From: Streptomyces sp. V4I2
GTDB lineage: Bacteria; Actinomycetota; Actinomycetes; Streptomycetales; Streptomycetaceae
DNA length: 64,000 bases
NCBI RefSeq assembly: GCF_030817655.1
Contig: NZ_JAUSZM010000003.1
Coordinates: 8,184,001 to 8,248,000 of the forward strand
Reading direction: 5' to 3'
Shown piece after piece: positions 1 to 7,726 of this stretch; position 1 is the first letter of the stretch, and the number at the start of each line of letters is the position of its first letter. The notes under the pieces are model-generated. The model was not told where the DNA came from. It saw nothing but the letters and a program-made list of their open reading frames with translations, and did not search any database. A program made the position numbers and the translations under genes.

Positions 1-24
1 CGGGACGCCGACGACTGCCCGCAG

Positions 25-948
25 CTACGCGGGACCGGCTCGGCGGAGCTCCGTCAGTGCCCGCGCCGCCGCCCCGATCGCCACCGCGTCCCCGCCGAGC
101 AGCGCGGGCAGGACCCGCACCGGGTGACCGCTGACCGGGGGTTCGGCGGTGAGTGTCCGCTCGACGGCCGGCTCGACGAACGCCCACGCCCCGGTGACGC
201 CCCCGCCGATCACGAAGGTGGTGACGTCCAGCAGGCCCGCGGTGACCAGGATCGCCCGCGCCACGGCGGCACCCGCGCCCTCGTACACGGCGAGGGCGTC
301 CGGGTCGCCCCCGACGGCCGCCTCGGCGACCGCGCGGGCGGTGACGTTCCGCCCGGTGCGCTCGCCGTAGCGCGCGGCGATCGAGCGGCCGGACGCCAGG
401 GTCTCCAGGTGCCCCCGGCCGCCGCACGTGCACGGCAGGTCGCCGAAGCCGGGGACGTGCCCGATCTCCCCGGCGGCCCCGTGCGGGCCGTCGTACAGCG
501 CCCCGTCCAGCCACAGCGCCCCGCCCACCCCGGTGCCCAGTGTCATCCCGAGGACGTGCGGTTCGCCCGCGACCGCACCGGCCGCCGCCTCGCCGCGCAG
601 GAACGCGTTGACGTCGTTGTCCAGGAACGCGGGCACACCCAGCGCCTCCTCGACGGCCGCCGTCACCGCGAACCCGGCCCAGTCCCGGAAGGAGTCGCTC
701 GCCACGAGGATCCGCCCGGCCCGCGCGTCCACGACCCCCGCCGCGCCGACCCCGACGCCGAGCAGCCGTCCGGGCGTACGGCCGAGCAGCAGTCGTACGC
801 CGTCCAGCGCGGCCCCGACCATCGCGGCCCCGCCCGCGGCCGCCGGCGTGGGCACCTCCAGGCGGTCGAGGACGTTCAAGTCCTCGCCGCACAGGGCCAC
901 CTGGGTCGTGGTGCCGCCGATGTCGACACCCGCGACCATGCACGTCAC
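25..948 (-). CDS. ROK family sugar kinase
   Basis: A 307-residue ROK-family kinase, expected to phosphorylate a hexose or N-acetylhexosamine in the cytoplasm with ATP. The N-terminal phosphate-binding loop VDIGGTTT is at residues 8-15. An LDNDVNAF segment carries the catalytic Asp, and the zinc/ROK signature reads PCTCGGRGHLETLASG, with His where many members have a third Cys. The start overlaps the stop of the upstream ABC ATPase gene by 4 bp (ATGA), so the genes are co-translated as the last member of a leftward operon with a peptide-type transporter. An internal Met at residue 4 is an alternative start. The substrate cannot be read from sequence; its place in a peptide-type ABC operon suggests an imported amino-sugar or glycoconjugate, which is inference. 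Confidence 0.9.
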   Translation of the reverse strand: MTCMVAGVDIGGTTTQVALCGEDLNVLDRLEVPTPAAAGGAAMVGAALDGVRLLLGRTPGRLLGVGVGAAGVVDARAGRILVASDSFRDWAGFAVTAAVEEALGVPAFLDNDVNAFLRGEAAAGAVAGEPHVLGMTLGTGVGGALWLDGALYDGPHGAAGEIGHVPGFGDLPCTCGGRGHLETLASGRSIAARYGERTGRNVTARAVAEAAVGGDPDALAVYEGAGAAVARAILVTAGLLDVTTFVIGGGVTGAWAFVEPAVERTLTAEPPVSGHPVRVLPALLGGDAVAIGAAARALTELRRAGPA

Positions 949-2606
949 GCGGTGGCCCCCGTCCGGTCCGCCGTACGCCGCCGCCGTTGCTCCACCGGGT
1001 CCGGCACCGGCACCGCGGCGATGAGCCGGCGCGTGTACTCCGTCTCCGGACGCAGCAGCGTGGTCATGGTCGGCCCCTGCTCCTCGATCCGGCCGGCCCG
1101 CATGACGACGACCCGCTGTGCGAACTCCTGCACCACAGCCAGGTCGTGCGACACGAACAGGCAGGCGAAGCCCAGCTCCCGCTGCAACTCGGCGATCACC
1201 TCCAGGACCGTCCGCTGCACGCTCACGTCGAGCGCGCTCGTCGGCTCGTCCGCCACCAGCAGTCGCGGCCGCAGTACCAGCGCCCGGGCGAGACTCACCC
1301 GCTGCCGCTGGCCGCCGGACAGCTCACGCGGCCCCCGCCCCGCCAACTCCCTCGGCAGCCGCACCAGTTCGAGGACCTCCGCGATCCGCTCCCGCCGCTC
1401 GGCCGCCGACATGCCCCGCCGGTGCATCCGCAGCGGCTCGGCGACACACTCGGCCACGCTCATCCGCGCGTCCAGCGAGGCCACCGGATCCTGGAGCACC
1501 AGACCGACCCCAGCCAGCAGGGCCCGTCGCGCGCGGCCCCGGGCCCTGTTCAGGTCGGTGCCGAAGAGGGACACCGAGCCGTCGTCCGGCACCACCAGCC
1601 CCAGCGCCGCCCGGGCCGCCGTCGACTTGCCGGACCCGGACTCGCCCACCAGCCCGACGGTCTCGCCGGGATGGACATCGAGCGACACCCCCTCAAGGGC
1701 CCGTACAGCTCCTCGGCCCCGCCCGAACCGCACGGAGACATCGCGGAGTCGGACCACCGCGGGTTCCTCGGGGGGCCCTGACGGGGGCGGGCCCTCGCCG
1801 CTGAGCATCAGGCGCGGCACGGCCGCCAGCAGCCGCCGCGTGTACTCGTGCGTCGGCCGCAGCAGCACCTCCTCCACCGGCCCCGTCTCCACGACCTCGC
1901 CCCGCAGCATCACGGCCACCCGGTCGGCGAAGTCGGCGACCACACCCATGTTGTGCGTGACCAGCAGCACGCCGGTGCCCGAGTCGACCGCCAACTCCCG
2001 CAGCAGGTCCAGGATCTCGGCCTGCACGGTGACGTCGAGCGCGGTCGTCGGCTCGTCCGCGATCAGCAGGCCCGGCGAGTTGGCGATCGCCATGGCGATG
2101 ACGACCCGCTGCCGCTGCCCGCCCGACAGCTGGAACGGGAACGCGGACGCCCGCCGCTCCGGCTCGGGAATACCGACCCTGCGCAGCAGCTCGACCGCCT
2201 CACGGGCGGCCTCCGCGCGGGAGACGGGACGGTGATTGCGTACGACTTCCGCTATCTGTCTGCCGATCCGGGTCAGCGGATCCAGCGCGGTGGCCGGCTC
2301 CTGGAACACCATCGACGCGGTCCGGCCGCGCAGCCGGGCCAGCTCCGCCTCGCCGGCCGCCACCACGTCCGTACCGTCGACCGTCACCCGCCCCGACGCC
2401 CGCGCGTTGCCCGGCAGCAGCCCCAGCGCGGCGAGCGCCACGGTGGACTTGCCGGACCCGGACTCGCCGACCAGCGCCAGCGTCTCGCCGGGCCGGACGT
2501 GCAGGGACACGTCCCGTACGGCGGGCACGTCACCCGTGTCCGTCGTGAACGTGACCCCGAGGTCCGCCATCTCCAGGATGTTCAGCCCCTTCAGCCCCTT
2601 CATCAT
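945..2606 (-). CDS. Fused dipeptide/oligopeptide ABC transporter ATP-binding protein (DppD-DppF fusion)
   Basis: 553 residues with two complete ABC ATPase domains in tandem. Each half has a Walker A motif GESGSGKST, a signature LSGGQRQR and a DEPT-type Walker B, with the halves joined around residue 270. The family powers peptide/nickel/oligosaccharide importers of the Dpp/Opp class, where DppD and DppF are normally separate proteins; fusion is common in actinobacteria. The start ATG overlaps the TGA of the upstream permease, and a second ATG follows immediately (2603). Order in the operon is lipoprotein, permease, permease, fused ATPase, ROK kinase, all leftward. The open frame extends further upstream, but that part lies over the permease gene in another frame. 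Confidence 0.93.
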   Translation of the reverse strand: MMKGLKGLNILEMADLGVTFTTDTGDVPAVRDVSLHVRPGETLALVGESGSGKSTVALAALGLLPGNARASGRVTVDGTDVVAAGEAELARLRGRTASMVFQEPATALDPLTRIGRQIAEVVRNHRPVSRAEAAREAVELLRRVGIPEPERRASAFPFQLSGGQRQRVVIAMAIANSPGLLIADEPTTALDVTVQAEILDLLRELAVDSGTGVLLVTHNMGVVADFADRVAVMLRGEVVETGPVEEVLLRPTHEYTRRLLAAVPRLMLSGEGPPPSGPPEEPAVVRLRDVSVRFGRGRGAVRALEGVSLDVHPGETVGLVGESGSGKSTAARAALGLVVPDDGSVSLFGTDLNRARGRARRALLAGVGLVLQDPVASLDARMSVAECVAEPLRMHRRGMSAAERRERIAEVLELVRLPRELAGRGPRELSGGQRQRVSLARALVLRPRLLVADEPTSALDVSVQRTVLEVIAELQRELGFACLFVSHDLAVVQEFAQRVVVMRAGRIEEQGPTMTTLLRPETEYTRRLIAAVPVPDPVEQRRRRTADRTGATA

Positions 2607-3520
2607 CGGCCCCTCACGTCGAAGGCGTCCCGCAGTCCGTCGCCGATGGCGTTGAACGCGCACACGACGAGGATGATCGCGAGGCCCGGCGGCACGATCA
2701 GCCACCAGCGCCCGGAGTACGCCGCCGTCAGACCGGCCGACAGCATGCCGCCCCAGTCCGTCGACGGCGGCTGTACGCCCAGGCCCAGATACGACACGTA
2801 CGCGACGAGCAGGATCGCGTCGGCGACCTGGAAGGTGGCCGCGACCACGATCGTCGACACCGAGTTCGGCAGGATGTGCCGGACGATCGCCCGCCCGTGC
2901 GTGCCGCCGGTCGCGCGCAGGGTCAGCACGTAGTCCCGGTTCTTGAGCGTCAGCGTCTCCGCCCGCACCAGCCGGGAGGGCACCAGCCACGACACCAGGC
3001 CGAGGATCACGATCAGCCCGAGCGGGCCCGGCGAGGTGATCGCGGAGACGACCAGCAGGATGAACAGCGCGGGGATCGCGATCCCGGCGTCCACCACCCG
3101 CATCATCACCGCGTCCACCCAGCCGCCCGCGTATCCCGCGACCGCACCCCACAGCGTCCCGATGACGGTCGCGAGCAGCCCGGCGGCCAGCCCGACGAGG
3201 AGCGAGATCTTCCCCCCGTACATGAGCCGCCCGAGCTCGTCGTGCCCCACGGCATCGGTGCCGAGCCAATGGGTCCCGCTGGGCGGGAGGTTGACCTGGG
3301 TGAGGTCGGTGTGGGTCTGGTCGGTGGAGTAGAGGAGCGGGCCCACGAAACAGAAAAACAGGAAGAGGGCAACGACCAGAACTCCGGCGACTGCCAACTT
3401 GTTGCGCGCGAAGCGAGCAATGAGGGGCGCGGGACGGCGTCGATTTGCGGCTCCGCCGCGGGGCGCGACCAGCCCCCACCGCCCCGCACTTCGAAAACGA
3501 CCTCCTTGCGCGGCACTCAC
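2603..3520 (-). CDS. Dipeptide-type ABC transporter permease, DppC-like
   Basis: 305-residue inner-membrane permease of the DppC/OppC type, with an N-terminal cytoplasmic stretch, a first helix at about residues 40-62 (VAGVLVVALFLFFCFVGPLL) and then the BPD_transp_1 fold with about five more helices and an EAA-like loop. The start is GTG 3520, overlapping the stop of the upstream permease (GTGA). Unusually, roughly residues 10-32 are encoded by a copy of a GC-rich dispersed repeat (3423-3489) that recurs at 61787-61860, so the cytoplasmic N-terminus looks like an acquired sequence. It should pair with the DppB-like permease at 3517-4485. Confidence 0.92.
   Translation of the reverse strand: MSAAQGGRFRSAGRWGLVAPRGGAANRRRPAPLIARFARNKLAVAGVLVVALFLFFCFVGPLLYSTDQTHTDLTQVNLPPSGTHWLGTDAVGHDELGRLMYGGKISLLVGLAAGLLATVIGTLWGAVAGYAGGWVDAVMMRVVDAGIAIPALFILLVVSAITSPGPLGLIVILGLVSWLVPSRLVRAETLTLKNRDYVLTLRATGGTHGRAIVRHILPNSVSTIVVAATFQVADAILLVAYVSYLGLGVQPPSTDWGGMLSAGLTAAYSGRWWLIVPPGLAIILVVCAFNAIGDGLRDAFDVRGR
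3423..3489. repeat. Dispersed GC-rich repeat copy inside a permease coding region
   Basis: This stretch shares its GGGGCGCGGG start, the hairpin-forming core GCGGCTCCGCCGC and the following GGGCGCGACCAGCC with 61787-61860. It lies within the first 35 codons of the DppC-like permease and keeps its reading frame open. Similar units are, from memory, scattered through Streptomyces genomes, usually at gene ends. The homology between the two window copies is seen directly; mobility is inferred. Confidence 0.65.
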
Positions 3521-4485
3521 GCCCGACCCCCCTTCACCCGCGGATCGACAACCCGCTGCACGACATCCGCAACCAACGTGCCCACAACCGTCGCCACGGA
3601 GATGACCAGCACGCACCCGAGCAGCACCGGATAGTCGGAGGACTGTGCGGCGGACCAGAACAGCAGCCCCATGCCGGGGTAGTTGAAGAGCTGCTCGACA
3701 ACGAGCGCACCGCCGAACAGCACGGGCACGTAGTAGCCGAGCATCGCGATCACGGGGGTGAGGGAGTTGCGGAAGACGTGCCTGAAGAGGATCGCGCCCT
3801 GCCGTGAGCCCCCGGCCCGTGCCGTGCGGACGTAGTCCTCGGAGAGGTTCTCCAGCGTCGCGGCCCGCATGTACCGGCTGAACACGGCGATCATGGACGC
3901 GGCCCCCGTGACGACCGGCAGCACGAGCGCCGCCGGATCCGCGAACACCTGGGCCAGGGTGTCCCCTTGGGGTGCCTGGGAGGGGAACCAGCGCAGCGTC
4001 TGGGTGAAGAGCAGCACCAGGATCAGGCCCAGGAAGTACACGGGCGTCGAGTACGCCACGAAGCTCAGCGTGGTGATGACGTAGTCGGCCGGCTTGTTGC
4101 GGCGCACCGCCTGCCACATGCCGAGCGGGACCGCCAGCAGCAGCCCGACCAGCGCGGACAGCACGGTCAGCACCAGGGTCTTCGGCAGGCGTTGCTCGAT
4201 GAGCCGCAAGACCGCCTCGTTGAGCGTGTACGAGGTGCCGAGGTCGCCGTGCAGCAGCGTGTTCAGGTAGTAGACGTACTGGACGGGCAGCGGGCGGTCC
4301 AGGCCCTGTTCGTGGTTGAACGCGGCGATCTGCTCGCCCGTCGCCTGCGGGCCGAGGATCCCGCGCGCGGGACCCCCGGGCAGCGCGTGCAGCAGACAGA
4401 AGACCACGATCGTGACGATCAGGATCACGGCCAGGGCCTGGAGGACCCGCCGGGTGAGGTACAGGAGCGTGTCGGTCGTGTCCAT
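3517..4485 (-). CDS. Dipeptide-type ABC transporter permease, DppB-like
   Basis: 322-residue integral membrane permease of the DppB/OppB type. The first helix is at about residues 12-32 (ALAVILIVTIVVFCLLHALP), followed by an extracytoplasmic loop of about 70 residues and a C-terminal BPD_transp_1 domain with the EAA-type loop TARAGGSRQGAILFRHVFRN. The start ATG 4485 lies 5 bp after the stop of the binding-protein gene; the open frame continues upstream only through that gene. It forms the channel with the DppC-like permease downstream, whose GTG start overlaps this stop. Confidence 0.93.
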   Translation of the reverse strand: MDTTDTLLYLTRRVLQALAVILIVTIVVFCLLHALPGGPARGILGPQATGEQIAAFNHEQGLDRPLPVQYVYYLNTLLHGDLGTSYTLNEAVLRLIEQRLPKTLVLTVLSALVGLLLAVPLGMWQAVRRNKPADYVITTLSFVAYSTPVYFLGLILVLLFTQTLRWFPSQAPQGDTLAQVFADPAALVLPVVTGAASMIAVFSRYMRAATLENLSEDYVRTARAGGSRQGAILFRHVFRNSLTPVIAMLGYYVPVLFGGALVVEQLFNYPGMGLLFWSAAQSSDYPVLLGCVLVISVATVVGTLVADVVQRVVDPRVKGGRA

Positions 4486-4490
4486 GGGCT

Positions 4491-6248
4491 TCAGCTGGTC
4501 CACTTCCACTGCGCGGGGTGGAAGTTGGCGAGCGAGTCCTGGGAGAAGCCGCCGAGACCGTTCCTGACGACCGAGACCTGGTAGACGGGCTCCGGCAGCC
4601 AGATCACCGGCAGGTCCTTCGCGAGGGCCGCGCTGTAGCCCTGGATCGCCTCGTTCGAACTCGACGTCGTGGACGCGGAGATGAGCTTGTCGACCTCGGG
4701 GTTGGAGTAGTTGCCGAAGTTGGAGCCGCCCTTGGTCTGGAACAGCGAGTCGCCGGTCGGGAAGGCGTTGAAGTACCAGCTGCCCGCCGTACCGAAGAAG
4801 GACAGCTGCCATGTGCAGATCGACTGGCCGGAGGTGCACTGCGGGGTCTGCGACAGCACCGAGTTGACTGGCGCGGTCTTGATGGCGAACTTGATGCCGG
4901 TCTTCGCGAGCGAGGACTGGATCGCGCTCATCATGTTGTCGGTGACGGTCGATCCGGACTGCGAGAGCACCTGCATCGCGAACTTCGTGCCCCCGGCAAC
5001 GCCTTCACCGCACTGGGACGCGCCGCTGCCGGGGCTGGTGCAGGTCATCACCCCGCCCTGCTCGGTCCAGCCGTGGTCGGTCAGCAGCTGCCGCGCCGCC
5101 GAGGTCGAGAACGGATACGGATCGCTCTTCTGCACGGACGACAGGAAGTCCGACGCCTGCCCCTGCGGGATGGGCCCGTAGCCGGGCACCGCCGTGCCGT
5201 TGAAGACGACCTTCGCCAAGGTGGTCTGGTCGATCGACCGCTGGACCGCCTGCCGGGCGTAGAGCTGCTTGAACACCGCGCCCATCGCCGGGTTGTTGAA
5301 GTTGTACGGCATGTAGGTGATGGCCCAGCCCGACCACGGCTTCACGGTGTAGCCCTGCGCGGTGAAGCTGTCCTTCTGGTCGAGGTCGGTCGCCTCGATG
5401 TAGCCGTAGTCGACGCTGCCGGAACGCAGCGCGTTCTTCTCGGCGTCCGCCGTGGTGAACGGCAGCAGGTTCACGGTCGGGATGGCCGGCTTCTCGCCGC
5501 CGTCGTACTTCTTGTTGGCGGTGAGCACCACCTTGCCGGCGGTGGAGAAGGACTTGACCGCGTAGGGGCCGCTGATGGTCTGCCAGAGGGCGTTCTTCTC
5601 GTAACCGGCGATGTTCTTCGCCGCGTCGTTGAGGAACGTCCACACCTGCTTGGCGTCGCCGCCCTTGTCCCAGACGTGCTGCGGCAGCGGCGTGATCTGG
5701 TTCAGCTCGTTCGCCAGCATCCACTGGGGGTTGTAGGACCGGTCGAAGGTGATCGTGAAGTGACGGGCGTCCTCGGTCTTGAAGGACGTCCAGTTGTCCG
5801 GGGCCTTGCCCGGGTTGTAACCCGCCCACTGGGCCTTGTTCGCCTTGATGAGGTCGAACCAGAACTGGACGTCCCGGGAGGTGATCGGCTTCCCGTCGCT
5901 CCAGTGCCGGTCGCCGAGGGTGATGCGGACGCTCTTGCCGTCGGCGGCGAAGTCGGCGGCCGTGGCGACCGAACCGGCCTTGTTCCAGGCGATCTTGCCG
6001 GTCGAGCCGTCGTACGCGACGAGCGGCTCCCACAGGGAGTCCGCGATGGACTTGTTGTTGGTGTTCAGGTGGGCCGCCGTGCCGATCGGCAGAATCCAGT
6101 TCGGCGTGAAGTTCGCGGGCAGCGCGTAGTTGATGGAGTCCTTCGACGCGGACGACGCGTCGCTCGTCCCGGAGCAGCCGGCGAGCAGCAGTGTGCCCGC
6201 CATCAGGGCGGCGGCACCGGCGACGAGCCTCGTGCGAGCAGGGGACAT
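4491..6248 (-). CDS. Peptide-type ABC transporter substrate-binding lipoprotein (SBP_bac_5)
   Basis: 585-residue extracellular binding lipoprotein of the DppA/OppA family (cluster C). A lipoprotein signal peptide ends in the lipobox LLAGC with Cys25 as lipidation site, followed by a Ser/Asp-rich linker and the SBP_bac_5 fold, including the characteristic RSGSVDYGYIE and RQAVQRSIDQ segments. The start ATG is preceded by a GAGGAG ribosome site, and the long upstream extension of the frame runs into the divergent regulator and is not coding. It is the first gene of the five-gene leftward operon. Family members bind peptides but also oligosaccharides, opines or nickel. Confidence 0.95.
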   Translation of the reverse strand: MSPARTRLVAGAAALMAGTLLLAGCSGTSDASSASKDSINYALPANFTPNWILPIGTAAHLNTNNKSIADSLWEPLVAYDGSTGKIAWNKAGSVATAADFAADGKSVRITLGDRHWSDGKPITSRDVQFWFDLIKANKAQWAGYNPGKAPDNWTSFKTEDARHFTITFDRSYNPQWMLANELNQITPLPQHVWDKGGDAKQVWTFLNDAAKNIAGYEKNALWQTISGPYAVKSFSTAGKVVLTANKKYDGGEKPAIPTVNLLPFTTADAEKNALRSGSVDYGYIEATDLDQKDSFTAQGYTVKPWSGWAITYMPYNFNNPAMGAVFKQLYARQAVQRSIDQTTLAKVVFNGTAVPGYGPIPQGQASDFLSSVQKSDPYPFSTSAARQLLTDHGWTEQGGVMTCTSPGSGASQCGEGVAGGTKFAMQVLSQSGSTVTDNMMSAIQSSLAKTGIKFAIKTAPVNSVLSQTPQCTSGQSICTWQLSFFGTAGSWYFNAFPTGDSLFQTKGGSNFGNYSNPEVDKLISASTTSSSNEAIQGYSAALAKDLPVIWLPEPVYQVSVVRNGLGGFSQDSLANFHPAQWKWTS

Positions 6249-6304
6249 GACTCTCCTCAGGGACCAGAAGCGGGGTGCAGCCAGTGAACGGCCCCTGTGT
6301 TGGA

Positions 6305-6339
6305 AGAAACAGACGTGCCGCTGTAAAAAGCCTGTTTCT
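6305..6339. promoter_or_regulatory. Inverted repeat in divergent promoter region, candidate ROK operator
   Basis: AGAAACAG (6305-6312) and CTGTTTCT (6332-6339) form a perfect 8-bp inverted repeat with a 19-bp AT-richer spacer, in the 172-bp region between the divergent binding-protein and ROK-regulator genes. Position and symmetry suit a repressor site; which protein binds is inference. Confidence 0.45.
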
Positions 6340-6420
6340 GCTGTTCTGGAAAAACCCGGGAGGGGCGCGAACTGTCCTACGCTCGGCCCTCGGTGGCCGA
6401 TGACGGGAGTAACTTCGTCC

Positions 6421-7701
6421 ATGACTGAAAAAAGCGCGCCGCGCCGAAAAGGCGTGGTGGGGGCCTCCTCACTGACCGAGCGCGTCCTCGAACTCCTCGC
6501 CTCCGGGCAGGCGACCACGCGCACCGAACTCGCCGCGCTGCTCGGCGCCGCACCGTCGACGGTCTCCTTCGCGGTGGGCCAGTTGATGACCCACGGCCTG
6601 GTCGCCGAGGTGGGCACGCTGTCCTCGACCGGCGGACGCCCGCGCAAGGTACTGCGGCTCGGCGGCAGCGACGGATACGCCGTGGCGGCCGAACTCGGCG
6701 GTATGCACGCCCACGTGGGCGTCGTCCACCCCGGCGGCGGCCTCACCGACGTCTCCACCGTGCCGTTCGCGACGGCCGACGGGCCCGAGGCGGCGCTGCC
6801 CGGACTGACCGACACCCTCGAAGGCCTCGCCGACCGGCACGGCCGGGGCCTGCTGCGCGGCGTCGGCCTCTCCCTGCCGGGACCGGTGGACGTCGACTCC
6901 GGCGTGGTCACCCTGCCGTCCCGGATGCCCGGCTGGAACCGCTTCCCCGTACGGGACTGGCTGGAGGACCGCTTCGGTGTCCCGGCGGCCGTCGAGAACG
7001 ACGCCAACTGCATGGCCGTCGGCGAGCACACCGTGCAGCCCGCCGAGCGCCGCCAGTCGATCATGGTGAAGTCCGGCACGGCGATCGGTGCCGGCGTCAT
7101 CGCCGACGGCCGCCTCTACCGGGGCGGCTCCGGCGCCGCCGGCGAGATCACCCACGTCCGGGTCGAGGCCGCCCAGGACACGCCCTGCTCCTGCGGCAAC
7201 ACCGGCTGCCTGGAGACCGTCGCCTCCGGTGCCGCCCTGGTACGCATCCTGCGCGAGCGCGGCCTCGACGTGACGTCCACCGAGGACGTCGTACGGCTCT
7301 CCCGCGACGCCGACCCCGAGGCGACCCGCGCGGTCCGCCAGGCCGGCCGCTACCTCGGCATGGTGCTCGCCGCGAACGTCCAGTTCTTCAATCCCGACGC
7401 CGTGTACCTCGGCGGCATCCTCTCCACCCTGGAGCCCTTCGTCGCCGCCGTGCGCAGCCAGCTCTACGAGGGCTGCCATCCCCTCGTCACCGAGCACCTG
7501 GTCATCGAGCGGGCCAGCCTCGGCGCCGACGCCGGGCTGGTCGGCGCGGGGCAGTTCGCGCTGCAGCGGGCGCTGGCGCAGGCGCTGGAGGCGGTCACCG
7601 GCGCGCACCTCTCCCCGGCCGGCACCGCCCACCTTTCACCTGGTGGCAACCACTCCTCATCTCCCGGCAACCACACCCGGGCCGGAGACCGTCACCCTTG
7701 A
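6421..7701 (+). CDS. ROK family transcriptional repressor
   Basis: 426 residues: an N-terminal winged helix-turn-helix (about 15-75, with TRTELAALLGAAPSTVSFAV as the HTH) followed by a ROK sugar-kinase-like domain. The ROK half keeps the zinc motif CSCGNTGCLE and an ENDANCMAVGE stretch but starts with a degraded phosphate loop, as in repressors such as NagC/Mlc. Start ATG 6421 is chosen because the HTH begins shortly after; upstream in-frame codons run into the promoter region. Divergent from the transporter operon and followed 25 bp later by the M81 peptidase gene, so it probably controls both sides in response to the transported ligand or its phosphorylated form. Confidence 0.92.
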   Translation: MTEKSAPRRKGVVGASSLTERVLELLASGQATTRTELAALLGAAPSTVSFAVGQLMTHGLVAEVGTLSSTGGRPRKVLRLGGSDGYAVAAELGGMHAHVGVVHPGGGLTDVSTVPFATADGPEAALPGLTDTLEGLADRHGRGLLRGVGLSLPGPVDVDSGVVTLPSRMPGWNRFPVRDWLEDRFGVPAAVENDANCMAVGEHTVQPAERRQSIMVKSGTAIGAGVIADGRLYRGGSGAAGEITHVRVEAAQDTPCSCGNTGCLETVASGAALVRILRERGLDVTSTEDVVRLSRDADPEATRAVRQAGRYLGMVLAANVQFFNPDAVYLGGILSTLEPFVAAVRSQLYEGCHPLVTEHLVIERASLGADAGLVGAGQFALQRALAQALEAVTGAHLSPAGTAHLSPGGNHSSSPGNHTRAGDRHP

Positions 7702-7726
7702 CCTTCCACCGACGTCTGGAGCACCC

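Noticed and set aside
1..24. Sequence left of the ROK kinase stop
   Set aside because: Too short to assign.
124..2235. 703-codon open frame on the plus strand opposite the ROK kinase and ABC ATPase genes
   Set aside because: Antisense shadow in high-GC DNA; the translation is Arg/Ser/Pro-rich without any domain, while the minus strand has clear ABC motifs.
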